DNA from: Mesostigma viride | Lineage: Eukaryota > Streptophyta > Mesostigmatophyceae > Mesostigmatales > Mesostigmataceae | Length of the DNA: 64,000 nt | Assembly: GCA_009746045.1 (NCBI GenBank) | Contig: RPFO01000189.1 | Location: forward strand, 150,800 to 214,799 | Direction of reading: 5' to 3' | Shown here: positions 12,001-20,600 of the stretch, in pieces | How the letters are laid out: each line of letters opens with the position of its first letter | Numbering within the stretch: position 1 is the first letter of the stretch | The notes under the pieces: model-generated | Databases searched by the model: none | The model's input: the letters and a program-made list of their open reading frames with translations, nothing else | Told to the model about the DNA's origin: nothing | Program-made: the position numbers and the translations under genes

Positions 12001-12814
12001 AACCCATCTTCTGCAAGCCGGTTGTCCCACGCGACGCCAGCGACCCCCTGCCAATAATCAAGGATCTAATCAAGCACAAGCTGATGCATAATGATTGACG
12101 ATGACAGGGTACCATCACTCACCTGTACACGCGCAGGCCTCGGTACAGCCGGTAGATGCTGTCCTCCGACAACCCCTGCGCGCGCAGCAGCTCCGGCGCC
12201 AGCTGTCCCTTGAGGTCCACGATGCCCTTCTTCTCGTCGGCGTCCGCTTTGGGGCTGGTCACCCCCTCGCTGAACGACCCGCGCGCGTCACCGGTGGGGC
12301 TGACCATGTTCGTTGCGGCCGCCAGCTCTCGCCACGCGGAGGGGACGTCCATGCTGTCCCCGTCGCCGCCCCACGCCACCTGGGGCTGCTTACCGCCATT
12401 GCCCATGCTCATGGTACCCTGTGGCGAGGGCAGCCACGCCTTCTTCTCCCAGTGCTCGGTCTTGCCGAACGCGGCCGCCACCAGGGGGGGAGGGTCCCTG
12501 TAGATGCCCAGGCTGGTGTGGCTCCTCGGGGGGAGGTGCGCGTTTCCGCCTGGGGAGGCGGCGCCGCCATTCGGGCTCTGCAGCGGGGCCAGGTCGCGGG
12601 GAGAGAAGTTACCCGTGATGACCGGTCGTATCTTGGAGGACATGCTGTGGTGGCCATGGGATCCTAAGCTAGCCGGTGAAGCTCCTCCGTCTGAGGCCGA
12701 ACTGGAGTTTATTGGCAAAGAATTTTTCCGACTGAGGCCGGCCGGGCTGTCGGGCTCCGCCTTATCTTGGCGACTTGGCAGGGCCGCAGGATTCGTCGAA
12801 ATTGGAGGCAACAT
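1..12814 (-). CDS. Coiled-coil protein gene, ten exons, 3' end off the left edge
   Basis: Ten exons can be chained on the minus strand: 12814-12123, 11004-10927, 9633-9579, 7845-7781, 7043-6896, 6238-5996, 3750-3624, 2540-2149, 1670-1512 and 810-559. All have AG acceptors and GT donors, and each phase fits the next exon, giving 737 codons with no stop. The first about 230 residues are Ser/Pro/Gly-rich and end in a conserved-looking motif (LYRGLRVYSLGFHEM across exons 1-2). The rest is heptad-like, Glu/Lys/Ala-rich coiled coil. Long Ala-rich coiled coils of this kind are common in ciliary and basal-body proteins, but I do not recognise the family and give no function. The junction from exon 2 to exon 3 is the least certain, because a minisatellite blurs the donor. 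The gene continues beyond base 1. Confidence 0.85.
130..558 (-). repeat. Decayed copies of exon 10's 3' end and 5' splice site
   Basis: At least six degenerate copies of the exon tail plus donor (consensus on minus: GTNAACCAGTRCANGGTGGGT-like) are spread over the intron start, for example near 537-546, 469-488, 449-462, 290-306, 267-285 and 217-232. Several keep a usable-looking GT donor. The segment is otherwise C/T-rich on the plus strand and holds no ORF I would support. Confidence 0.65.
559..810 (-). CDS. Coiled-coil gene, exon 10
   Basis: An 84-codon, phase 0 exon after AACCAG, from AALELEQANQRTAAAEQTIA to ENTRLEVNQYK, with donor GTGGGT. An alternative donor GTGAAC lies 15 bases earlier. 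Further 3' exons are outside the window. Confidence 0.8.
1512..1670 (-). CDS. Coiled-coil gene, exon 9
   Basis: A 53-codon, phase 0/0 exon from TLEEKKREVIVLKSQLADVT to AAAQKQ, between CCACCAG and GTGGGT. A decayed copy of its end and donor lies near 1431-1456. Confidence 0.85.
2107..2148 (-). repeat. Duplicated exon 8 end and donor
   Basis: On the minus strand the sequence GTGGAAGGAGGCSAACAGC followed by GTGAG occurs twice in direct succession. The first copy is the exon 8 end, the second lies 30 bases into the intron. Confidence 0.85.
2149..2540 (-). CDS. Coiled-coil gene, exon 8
   Basis: The longest internal exon, 392 bases, after CTGGCAG. It runs from GDLSANRSQVVADKVRLNEL to a basic stretch (NKRKKKQRW) and QWKEANS before GTGAGT. 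The last 20-odd bases and the donor are duplicated directly downstream (2112-2140). Confidence 0.85.
2556..2692. repeat. 10-bp tandem repeat GGCGAAGGAG in intron upstream of exon 8
   Basis: About ten copies of a 10-bp unit. On the minus strand it is pyrimidine-rich (CTCCTTCGCC) and lies just before the 3' splice site of exon 8, so it extends the polypyrimidine tract. Confidence 0.85.
2700..3109. other. Intron sequence without recognised features
   Basis: Intron between exons 7 and 8 of the coiled-coil gene. I see no coding exon or repeat here. Confidence 0.6.
3110..3276 (-). repeat. Two long decayed copies of exon 7's 3' half
   Basis: At 3276-3219 the minus strand would read AKEAEDELAALQRTHARPQ followed by GTAGAG. 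At 3155-3110 it would read AKEVEDELPVLQHTQ followed by GTAGGT. Both match the exon 7 tail ATEAEDELEKLQRAHAKTQ. The first copy has TAG just upstream, so it could serve as an alternative exon; otherwise these are decaying partial exon duplications. Confidence 0.75.
3330..3623 (-). repeat. 29-bp minisatellite carrying exon 7 donor
   Basis: About ten units. On the minus strand each reads like GCACATGCCAAGAGACGGG then GTGGGTAAAC, the end of exon 7 (GCACACGCCAAGACGCAAG) plus its donor. The array begins at the real splice site. Confidence 0.9.
3624..3750 (-). CDS. Coiled-coil gene, exon 7
   Basis: A 127-base exon whose acceptor is preceded by an uninterrupted run of over 20 C. It encodes VGLSAANDRVADISRMRDAA and ends ELEKLQRAHAKTQ with donor GTGGGT. 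One base is carried over and is completed by GC of exon 8. Two larger copies of its 3' half lie at 3219-3276 and 3110-3155. Confidence 0.85.
3752..5240. repeat. Poly-C acceptor tract and about 1.4-kb (GGGGACA)n satellite
   Basis: The intron before exon 7 holds about 200 copies of a 7-bp unit (TGTCCCC in the pre-mRNA sense), with occasional 6-bp units and point variants. It is followed by a run of over 20 C directly at the exon 7 acceptor. Long ORFs on both strands across it are repeat artefacts. The template strand is G-run-rich and could form quadruplexes. Confidence 0.95.
5241..5544. other. Intron spacer, C-rich
   Basis: Links the GGGGACA satellite to the next minisatellite. It is increasingly C/T-rich on the plus strand; no gene seen. 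Confidence 0.6.
5545..5995 (-). repeat. 26-bp minisatellite carrying exon 6 end and donor
   Basis: About 17 units. On the minus strand each unit is a G-run followed by CAGAAGGTCTACCAG and GTGAG, identical to the last five codons of exon 6 and its donor. The G-run ends in CAG, so units could resemble micro-exons flanked by acceptor and donor. Confidence 0.92.
5996..6238 (-). CDS. Coiled-coil gene, exon 6
   Basis: An 81-codon, phase 0/0 exon from LAEKAQAKLTTQLEECEKEL to AHSQKVYQ, with donor GTGAGG. It is followed by the 26-bp minisatellite in which each unit repeats the codons for QKVYQ and the donor. Confidence 0.85.
6251..6890. other. Introns around exons 5 and 6
   Basis: 6251-6420 is G-rich on the plus strand (C-tract before the exon 6 acceptor). 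6430-6895 holds the decayed exon 5 end copies and otherwise nothing recognised. Confidence 0.6.
6896..7043 (-). CDS. Coiled-coil gene, exon 5
   Basis: A 148-base exon after CGCCAG, starting EASEEVMAMRAAVDKMVAES and ending IEYKMK before a GTGAGA donor. It is strongly heptad-like. The intron start holds decayed copies of the exon end and donor (near 6807-6832 and 6749-6779). Confidence 0.85.
7051..7775. other. Intron between exons 4 and 5
   Basis: No coding exon or clear repeat recognised. ORFs here on both strands have no coding character. Confidence 0.55.
7781..7845 (-). CDS. Coiled-coil gene, exon 4
   Basis: A 65-base exon after CCGCAG, encoding NKVFSDNARLLAENTRMEREL, with donor GTGCGT. 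It leaves two bases that join one base of exon 5 to make Arg. I saw no copy of its donor in the following intron, unlike most other exons of this gene. Confidence 0.75.
8239..9076. mobile_element. Non-autonomous hAT-like MITE
   Basis: 838 bp with terminal inverted repeats CAGTGTTTCGATTA / CAGTGATTCGATTA and a perfect 8-bp target duplication CCTTCCAA (8231-8238 and 9077-9084). An 8-bp duplication with CAGTG ends is diagnostic of the hAT superfamily. Both subterminal regions carry many short palindromes of the type CGCCACAnnTGGC, which may be transposase binding sites. No transposase ORF. It sits in the intron between exons 3 and 4. Confidence 0.9.
9085..9485. other. Intron sequence, no recognised feature
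   Basis: Between the hAT-like MITE and exon 3. A short CAG run is present near 9307; nothing else is supported. Confidence 0.5.
9579..9633 (-). CDS. Coiled-coil gene, exon 3
   Basis: A 55-base exon between CACCAG and GTACGT, encoding LYQKLWNVALKAKFSLEA. It starts with one codon-completing base and ends in phase 0, matching exon 4. A decayed copy of its last bases and donor lies about 75 bases into the intron (near 9490-9519). Confidence 0.75.
9641..10129. other. Intron sequence, no recognised feature
   Basis: Between exon 3 and the 47-bp minisatellite. I see a short direct repeat (CACCCCCACATGAGCG) near 10010-10045 and no exon. Confidence 0.5.
10130..10870 (-). repeat. About 47-bp minisatellite derived from exon 2 donor region
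   Basis: About 16 units. On the minus strand each contains CACTGCTCGTGGGTGGGTGG, matching the exon 2 end and intron start (GGCACTGCTGCCGCTCGTGT then GGGGGTGGGT). An intermediate, less decayed copy of the exon end (CGCAAGGCGTCGCTGCCACT) is at about 10860-10885. Open frames across the array are repeat artefacts. Confidence 0.88.
10927..11004 (-). CDS. Coiled-coil gene, exon 2
   Basis: The acceptor CCAG before 11004 supplies one base that completes the split codon of exon 1, giving VYSLGFHEMIHDVLQPARD. The donor is placed at GTGGGT after 10927, which leaves two bases and fits exon 3. Other GT or GC donors within 25 bases are possible. The 3' end of this exon has seeded the minisatellite at 10,130-10,870. 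Confidence 0.65.
11010..12110. other. Intron 1 of the coiled-coil gene
   Basis: Contains a two-copy direct repeat of about 40 bp near 11175-11252 (GATCGCGAGCCTTT...GGACTCCACAGG). No exon recognised. Confidence 0.55.
12123..12814 (-). CDS. Coiled-coil gene, exon 1 (N-terminal Ser/Pro-rich region)
   Basis: Open from ATG at 12814 to a GTGAGT donor after 12123, leaving two bases of a codon. An alternative start is the ATG at 12643 (MSSKIRPVITG). I prefer 12814 because the frame stays open and has coding-like low-complexity Ser/Asn/Pro composition upstream of 12643. The triplets directly before this ATG read ATG TAA, a minimal start-stop upstream ORF. The exon ends in SEDSIYRLYRGLRVY, which continues in exon 2. 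Confidence 0.8.
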
Positions 12815-12820
12815 TTACAT

Positions 12821-13015
12821 GCTCGTACGGCTCTAGTTAATGACAGGCACGCGCCAGGTAAGACTAGGCCCGGTTCATTGTGTGACCGAAAATCATGGCT
12901 AAGTAACTACAAAGCCAGGTTATTCCCGTACATGCTTCCGCATTCCGTCGGTCTATGCCTAGATGAGCCCATTGCAGTACGAGGAGCTCGTCTGAGCGAA
13001 GTTATTGTCGGTGAG
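12821..13015. other. Spacer between coiled-coil gene and tandem array
   Basis: Probably holds the upstream region of the coiled-coil gene; no TATA box or other motif I can support. The bases GTCGGTGAG precede the array start, and GTCGGTACA follows its end at 26,751. Confidence 0.4.
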
Positions 13016-13221
13016 ACTTGGTTGATTCCAAAATTGAAGGAATTCCGCAATTTTATACATTCCCCAGAATGCGCGATATGTGCCGAAATGTATCCTCACA
13101 TGGCCCTCGACATCCCGTCCCCCATGGACTTCAAACTCACGCCAACCTAGGTCAACAATACCCCAAAGCAGTGCTGAAACAACCGAGATATGCCTTCATT
13201 TGACCTACTATCTGCGGAGTA

Positions 13222-13515
13222 ATGGAACCAATTATCCGATCTAGTATTCTAAAGCTCCATATCCACCAAACATTCCTACATCTGGCCGAGAACTGTGCGC
13301 AATTATGGGAGTCTTCAATTGCAGTGCTATTTACGTGGGTATATTATTACCTGCGGGCTTCTGATTATAGAAACCGTGGCTACGAGCCTACGACTGCCTC
13401 AGTGCCAAGTGAATTTGCCTCCGGTGCGAACGGCAGCATACGTGAGATCTACAAGCGCATCATCATCAACAATTCCGGTGAAATGGGTGTTAGGACAGTT
13501 AGATATTCGTCGTAA
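13222..13515 (+). CDS. Hypothetical small ORF in U1 (97 aa)
   Basis: ORF of 97 codons in the AT-richer start of the unit, repeated at 17809-18102 (U2) and 22370-22663 (U3) without change. No domain, signal peptide or motif recognised. Conservation only reflects recent duplication, so it may not be coding. Confidence 0.25.
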   Translation: MEPIIRSSILKLHIHQTFLHLAENCAQLWESSIAVLFTWVYYYLRASDYRNRGYEPTTASVPSEFASGANGSIREIYKRIIINNSGEMGVRTVRYSS

Positions 13516-13694
13516 TAAGATATCTGTTAGTAGATATTCGTCTGACCGAGGTCTGTGAACATCATTCGTACACAAGTCCTGACGCAGCAATCAGGCAGGA
13601 AAGAGCACGACAGACTGACTAACTGGTTCGACAGCTCCGGGGCAGTGGCATGGGCAGCCGGAGCGTCTCTCTTGGTCACTTATAATTTGAAAAA

Positions 13695-14170
13695 AATACA
13701 CCCTCCGCATTGGAAGTTTGTTATTATGGGTCAATTTTTGCCGTATTTGCATTACGAATAACCCTGGATTGTTTGTTGGGGAGCCAGTTAGAGTCCCGGG
13801 TTTTTATTATTTAATTAAAACCTTTTGTTTGTTTGTTTGTCCTACAGCCGTTCAAGGCACATGGGTACTTATTTAATTAATAAATTTCTTTTGTTTGTTT
13901 GGTAGATATCGTACACGCCGTCCCCAATTCGGCCGGCAATCCGGCCCGGCGGCCCCCCTTCGGCGGCCATAGGCTAGAGTCAGTGGAGGTCAGTGATACC
14001 CAGAGCCCACATGAGTTAATTAATTAATTTTGTTTGTTTGTTTGTTGAGTCCAGTCCTCAGCCCCCGGAGTTAATTAATTAATTTTCTTTTGTTTTTTTT
14101 ATGGTTTTCAGCCAGAACATTTTCCAGAAGCTAATTATTTAGTTAGAACTTCCAATGCGGGCGGTGTATT
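13695..14170. mobile_element. MITE-like TIR element in U1
   Basis: Imperfect inverted repeats (AATACACCCTCCGCATTGGA at the left; the right end reads TCCAATGCGGGCGGTGTATT) bound 476 bp of AT-rich sequence with TTTG and TTAA runs. Outside them a 24-bp direct repeat (GCCGGAGCGTCTCTCTTGGT...) occurs at 13657-13680 and 14175-14198. This is too long for a usual target duplication, so boundaries are uncertain. Copies lie at equivalent places in U2 and U3. Confidence 0.5.
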
Positions 14171-14499
14171 CTCCGCCGGAGCGTCTCTCTTGGTCACTAA
14201 TGATCGATGATATTGATTTTGGCCGCCCTGAATTTTGGCTCCTTGGCCGGGGACCGGCCACAAAAAGTACAAGCTCTACATGGTGTCGCGGTATGACTAT
14301 GTCGCGGGCGAAGCCCGCAAAACTTGTTAATTAAGACAAGCTTAAGGGGGGGGGATGCTTCGCATCCCCCCAAAAGAAGGCGCAAAGCCGACCGTAACTC
14401 TAGTAGTCGAGTTTCGATCCGTCCGCCGACACATGGCAACTCGATTCAAGTCAACTGAAGCTTATGAAGGGGGCTGAAAAAAGGAAAAGGTCGGGAGAC

Positions 14500-15700
14500 A
14501 AATAACGACACCCTGTGTGGGCCTGTAACACCGCAGTCCGTCCGCCCTTCCCAGTTTCCACCCACCCGGAGGCCATTTGCCGCCTCAGTGAGACGCCCCG
14601 CCCCAGGCGAGGTCGCAACCCCCCCCCCCTCAGCAAGCCGATGGTCTTTACATGTATTGAGGTCGCAATGAGGCCCCCCACCCTCCTGAGCGAGACGACG
14701 CCAGAGTCTGCGGGATCCCCCCACTCACCCACCCGGAGGTTCCCCCCCCCCCCCCCTCAGCCATGATACGCCCCCCCGCCGACCGGCCCAGGATAAGTAC
14801 GAAGATCCGCCACAGGATGCCTCCCCGCTTGAGTGAGACGGCGAGGTCGCAAGGCCCCCCGCCCTCCTCAGCGAAACGCCAGAGTCTGCGGGATCCCCCG
14901 CCCCCCTCGCCCCCCACCCACCCGGAGGTCGGTACCCCCCCCCCCCCCGCTCTCCCCCCTCAGCCGGCCGGCATGATGCGCCCCCCGCCCCCCCCGAAAA
15001 GGCGTGGCGCGAAGGATAGGCGTCGACCACGAGGACCCCTGAAAAAGACCGGAAAAGTATGAAGATCCGCCACAGGATGCCTCCCCGCCTGAGTGAGACG
15101 GCGAGGTCGCAAGGCCCCCGCGCCCCCCACCCGCCACCCGGAGGTTCCCCCGCCTCCCCCCCCGAGGACATTAAGACGGTCCGCCCCGGCCGGGCGAGGT
15201 CGCAGGGCTCCCCGCCCTCCTGAGTGAGCAAGACGCCAGAGTCTGCGGGATCCCCCGCCCCCCCGCTCCCCACCCACCCGGAGTTCCTCCCCCCCCCCCC
15301 CCCCCCCCGCGCCCCCTTCCCCCACCCCCGCCCCCCCGCCCCCCACCCACCCGGAGTTCCTCCCCCCCCCCCCCCCCCCCCCCGCGCCCCCTTCCCCCCC
15401 CCCCCCCCCCCCCACCCACCCGGAGTTCCTCCCCCCCCCCGCCGCCCCCCCCCCCTTCCCCCCCCCCCTGCCCCCCCGCCCCACCCACCCGGAGTTCCTC
15501 CCCCCCCCCCCCACCCACCCGGAGCTCCTCCCCCCCCCCCCCCGCCCCCCCCGCCCCTTCCCCACCCCCGCCCCCCCGCCCCCCACCCACCCGGAGTTCC
15601 TCCCCCCCCGCCCCCCCCCCTCCCCTTCCCCCAACCCCCTGCCCCCCCGCCCCACCCACCCGGAGTTCCTCCCCCCGCCCCCCCGCCCCTCCCGCCCCCC
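14500..15700. repeat. C-run minisatellite and GC-rich tract in U1
   Basis: Includes about eight units of CCCACCCACCCGGAGTTCCT plus long C-runs (15270-15700), and duplicated modules with GCGAGGTCGCA and CGCCACAGGATGCC. Equivalent tracts are in U2 (19085-20260) and U3 (23645-24840), with differing C-run lengths. The complementary strand is quadruplex-prone. Gly-rich minus-strand ORFs here are artefacts. Confidence 0.85.
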
Positions 15701-16713
15701 CGCGGTTTTCGCAAGCTCGCTCGAGGCGCTAACGTCAACAATAATGTCGCGAGACGACTTGAAAGCCATTTAAAGATGCGAGCGAGTGAACGCGGCGCGA
15801 ACTGAGGACAGGGGTCGACGACGAGGAGCGAAAAGTACGGAGATCCGCCACCTATATATAGCCTTGCCGAATGCTATTGGAGATACGGCGTCTTCTAGTT
15901 GATAACCAGTACAGTGTAGTTAATCCCTGCTATACAACAGCGTCTCACTGAACAAACGCCTTTCGTCCTCCGCTCAAGATACGCCGTCTTCGATCCAGCC
16001 ACGCACGGAAGCCTGTACGATCTCCAAATTCCGACGACTTGTGCCCAACGGTAAAAGGCGAAAAGGACACCCGTCGATCACGAGTTATCCACTGAAATGT
16101 ACGGAAAGTTACGGCATACGGGCCACAGGGTGCCCGATGGTCTTTAGTACATGCAGGGCTTGACGGCTTTCGTCCGTCCAGCCGACCGTCAGGCTTGACG
16201 GCTTTCGTCCGTCAAGCTGACCGTCACGCTAGTAGGCGACCTATTTTCGGTAAGCCGACAGGTGGCAAGCGAAAAGACGAAAGCCGTCAAGCCGACCGTC
16301 ACTCTAGTAGGCGACCCAGTTTCGGTCAGCCGACAGGTGGCAAGTCTCAAGAGTTCGACCGAGTACCCGCCAGTCAAGCTCGATCGAGTCGCTAACGTCA
16401 AAATGTCGCGAGACGACTTTAAAGCCATTAAAGATGCGAGCGAGTGAACGCCACTGAGAACAAAGTCGCTCCGTCCGCCGCCCGAGATACGGCGTCTTCG
16501 GCCCAACCACATACGGAAGCCTCCACGATCTCCAAAGTCCGTCTACTTGCGCCCAACGGGAAACGGCGCCAAGGACACACGTCGACCACGAGGAGCTCCT
16601 GAAAAGTACGACAATTCTACGGAGATCCGCCACAGGATGCCCGATGGTTTTAAATATAGTTGGATATGCCCGATGGTTTTTAATATAGTTGGATACAGTC
16701 GGTTGCAGCTAAA
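15700..16713. repeat. Diverged duplicated modules in U1
   Basis: Two copies of an approximately 75-bp block (GCTAACGTCA...ATGTCGCGAGACGACTT...GATGCGAGCGAGTGAACG) at about 15713-15790 and 16378-16450; four diverged copies of a GTCGACCACGAGGA...AGATCCGCCAC block; and two copies of a block with GACCGTCACTCTAGTAGGCG. A CCTATATATAG box at about 15850 could be a TATA element. Repeated in U2 and U3. It may be an old LTR cluster, but I cannot prove it. Confidence 0.55.
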
Positions 16714-16950
16714 CCCCTCAGCCACCGTCGGTCGCTTAGGCGCCGCTTGATCTGCGGCTGGCGCGTTCTGACCGCCCTGCGATCCTTGGCTCTGATTATC
16801 TGGCACCTCAGCCTGGTCTCCCAGCGCCTGGCCGTCCCCGCGTCCATCGCGTCCACCGCGTCCATCGCGTCCATCTCGTACATCCATTCCAGCGCCGCGC
16901 CGCGCGAGGCCCATAAAGCCCGCTTGTTGGTTGATAGCACCCTCACTCAT
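16714..16950 (-). pseudogene. Truncated retroelement Gag start (U1)
   Basis: The first 79 codons match the Gag of retro-B (MxEGAI...DGRDGRDGRGGRDGRGD...KRPTVAEG), then homology stops abruptly. Identical fragments lie at 21275-21511 (U2) and 25854-26090 (U3). The break at the same codon in all units shows the truncation came before the duplications. Confidence 0.85.
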
Positions 16951-17052
16951 GATGGCTTCTGTTCAGATCTGCTACAGCCAGCCAAGTGGCCAAGCAGTAA
17001 TTAAAGCAATATAAGCTACTGAACAAGAAAGGAAAGTGCCAAGTGTTACCAC

Positions 17053-17602
17053 TCAGGCAAGACCACCACGGCTGGCCCCAGGCGCGTCCTGGTTCTCCTT
17101 GTCGCTGTCGTCGTCGCTGTCGCTCACCACAATCAGCTCTGGCACCCTGCTACCCGCTGCGCCGTCGTCGACCCGCTGTCGGCCCGCGATGACAGAATCG
17201 TCACCGTTGGTATAGTAGACAGGTGACAACCCGTCGTTGGCACCCCGCGGATTGTATCTTGGCACCTCGTGGTCGCCAAGTGTCTCGTCGCCTAGCCCAG
17301 CGACACCCCTGCTCCCACCTCAAGGTCACTATCGTACCCAAGAGGTGCAAACTCTTCCCAACGCGTCACACGAACGCGAAGGGGCTGGGGCAGTTCCTGA
17401 AAAGGAACTCTTGCTCGCTCCGGAAACCTGCCGACTCTTGCCGCGCGCTGTCCTCCGGTGATGGCTTCCGCTGTCACCCCGACCTCTGCAAGCCGCCTGT
17501 GATGCTCCGCTCCGCGTCGTTCACGCCTAACTGGTCCCGCTGCGACACCCTCGTCGCCGATGACGCCTGCGAAAGTACGTGGTAAACCCGCACCCGCTGC
17601 TT
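17053..17602 (-). pseudogene. Partial retroelement ORF1 (U1)
   Basis: The C-terminal part of ORF1 (ending SDSDDDSDKENQDAPGA), frameshifted by loss of one C near 17305, and cut at the unit boundary. The same fragment with the same deletion is in U2 (21614-22163). Confidence 0.8.
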
Positions 17603-20600
17603 ACTTGGTTGATTCCAAAATTGAAGGAATTCCGCAATTTTATACATTCCCCAGAATGCGCGATATGTGCCGAAATGTATCCTCACATGGCCCTCGACAT
17701 CCCGTCCCCCATGGACTTCAAACTCACGCCAACCTAGGTCAACAATACCCCAAAGCAGTGCTGAAACAACCGAGATATGCCTTCATTTGACCTACTATCT
17801 GCGGAGTAATGGAACCAATTATCCGATCTAGTATTCTAAAGCTCCATATCCACCAAACATTCCTACATCTGGCCGAGAACTGTGCGCAATTATGGGAGTC
17901 TTCAATTGCAGTGCTATTTACGTGGGTATATTATTACCTGCGGGCTTCTGATTATAGAAACCGTGGCTACGAGCCTACGACTGCCTCAGTGCCAAGTGAA
18001 TTTGCCTCCGGTGCGAACGGCAGCATACGTGAGATCTACAAGCGCATCATCATCAACAATTCCGGTGAAATGGGTGTTAGGACAGTTAGATATTCGTCGT
18101 AATAAGATATCTGTTAGTAGATATTCGTCTGACCGAGGTCTGTGAACATCATTCGTACACAAGTCCTGACGCAGCAATCAGGCAGGAAAGAGCACGACAG
18201 ACTGACTAACTGGTTCGACAGCTCCGGGGCAGTGGCATGGGCAGCCGGAGCGTCTCTCTTGGTCACTTATAATTTGAAAAAAATACACCCTCCGCATTGG
18301 AAGTTTGTTATTATGGGTCAATTTTTGCCGTATTTGCATTACGAATAACCCTGGATTGTTTGTTGGGGAGCCAGTTAGAGTCCCGGGTTTTTATTATTTA
18401 ATTAAAACCTTTTGTTTGTTTGTTTGTCCTACAGCCGTTCAAGGCACATGGGTACTTATTTAATTAATAAATTTCTTTTGTTTGTTTGGTAGATATCGTA
18501 CACGCCGTCCCCAATTCGGCCGGCAATCCGGCCCGGCGGCCCCCCTTCGGCGGCCATAGGCTAGAGTCAGTGGAGGTCAGTGATACCCAGAGCCCACATG
18601 AGTTAATTAATTAATTTTGTTTGTTTGTTTGTTGAGTCCAGTCCTCAGCCCCCGGAGTTAATTAATTAATTTTCTTTTGTTTTTTTTATGGTTTTCAGCC
18701 AGAACATTTTCCAGAAGCTAATTATTTAGTTAGAACTTCCAATGCGGGCGGTGTATTCTCCGCCGGAGCGTCTCTCTTGGTCACTAATGATCGATGATAT
18801 TGATTTTGGCCGCCCTGAATTTTGGCTCCTTGGCCGGGGACCGGCCACAAAAAGTACAAGCTCTACATGGTGTCGCGGTATGATGTCGCGGGCGAAGCCC
18901 GCAAAACTTGTTAATTAAGACAAGCTTAAGGGGGGGGGATGCTTCGCATCCCCCCAAAAGAAGGCGCAAAGCCGACCGTAACTCTAGTAGTCGAGTTTCG
19001 ATCCGTCCGCCGACACATGGCAACTCGATTCAAGTCAACTGAAGCTTATGAAGGGGGCTGAAAAAAGGAAAAGGTCGGGAGACAAATAACGACACCCTGT
19101 GTGGGCCTGTAACACCGCAGTCCGTCCGCCCTTCCCAGTTTCCACCCACCCGGAGGCCATTTGCCGCCTCAGTGAGACGCCCCGCCCCAGGCGAGGTCGC
19201 AACCCCCCCCCCCTCAGCAAGCCGATGGTCTTTACATGTATTGAGGTCGCAATGAGGCCCCCCACCCTCCTGAGCGAGACGACGCCAGAGTCTGCGGGAT
19301 CCCCCCCACTCACCCACCCGGAGGTTCCCCCCCCCCTCCCCCTCAGCCATGATACGCCCCCCCGCCGACCGGCCCAGGATAAGTACGAAGATCCGCCACA
19401 GGATGCCTCCCCGCTTGAGTGAGACGGCGAGGTCGCAAGGCCCCCCGCCCTCCTCAGCGAAACGCCAGAGTCTGCGGGATCCCCCGCCCCCCTCGCCCCC
19501 CACCCACCCGGAGGTCGGTACCCCCCCCCCCCCGCTCTCCCCCTCAGCCGGCCGGCATGATGCGCCCCCCGCCCCCCCCGAAAAGGCGTGGCGCGAAGGA
19601 TAGGCGTCGACCACGAGGACCCCTGAAAAAGACCGGAAAAGTATGAAGATCCGCCACAGGATGCCTCCCCGCCTGAGTGAGACGGCGAGGTCGCAAGGCC
19701 CCCGCGCCCCCCACCCGCCACCCGGAGGTTCCCCCGCCTCCCCCCCCGAGGACATTAAGACGGTCCGCCCCGGCCGGGCGAGGTCGCAGGGCTCCCCGCC
19801 CTCCTGAGTGAGCAAGACGCCAGAGTCTGCGGGATCCCCCGCCCCCCCGCTCCCCACCCACCCGGAGTTCCTCCCCCCCCCCCCCCGCGCCCCCTTCCCC
19901 ACCCCCCGCCCCCCCCCCCACCCACCCGGAGTTCCTCCCCCCCCCCCCCGCCCCCGCGCCCCCTTCCCCCCCCCCCCCCCGCCCCCCCCCACCCGGAGTT
20001 CCTCCCCCCCCGCCCCCCCCCCCCCTTCCCCCCCCCCTGCCCCCCCCACCCCCGGAGTTCCTCCCCCCCGCCCCCCACCCACCCGGAGCTCCTCCCCCCC
20101 CCCCCGCCCCCCGCGCCCCTTCCCCACCCCCCGCCCCCCCCCCCCACCCACCCGGAGTTCCTCCCCCCCCCCGCCGCCCCCCCTCCCCTTCCCCCAACCC
20201 CCTGCCCCCCCGCCCCACCCACCCGGAGTTCCTCCCCCCCGCCCCCGCCCCTCCCGCCCCCCGCGGTTTTCGCAAGCTCGCTCGAGGCGCTAACGTCAAC
20301 AATAATGTCGCGAGACGACTTGAAAGCCATTTAAAGATGCGAGCGAGTGAACGCGGCGCGAACTGAGGACAGGGGTCGACGACGAGGAGCGAAAAGTACG
20401 GAGATCCGCCACCTATATATAGCCTTGCCGAATGCTATTGGAGATACGGCGTCTTCTAGTTGATAACCAGTACAGTGTAGTTAATCCCTGCTATACAACA
20501 GCGTCTCACTGAACAAACGCCTTTCGTCCTCCGCTCAAGATACGCCGTCTTCGATCCAGCCACGCACGGAAGCCTGTACGATCTCCAAATTCCGACGACT

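Larger units (their letters stand above)
13016..17602. repeat. Tandem unit U1 (4,587 bp)
   Basis: First of three near-identical head-to-tail units. Order: small ORF region, AT-rich block with a TIR element, GC-rich tract with C-run minisatellite, diverged promoter-like modules, then a truncated minus-strand retroelement (Gag start and ORF1 part). U1 has a 3-base difference near 14295 (TATGACTATG) and lacks a T interruption near 14740 compared with U2 and U3. Confidence 0.95.

Noticed and set aside
12641-12643. ATG at 12,643 as the start of the coiled-coil protein
   Set aside because: The frame stays open with coding-like composition up to an ATG at 12,814; the inner ATG remains possible.
14725-15741. 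Gly-rich or Pro-rich ORFs over the C-run tracts of the tandem units
   Set aside because: Pure G/C runs cannot make stops; C-run lengths vary between the three near-identical units, which destroys any frame.
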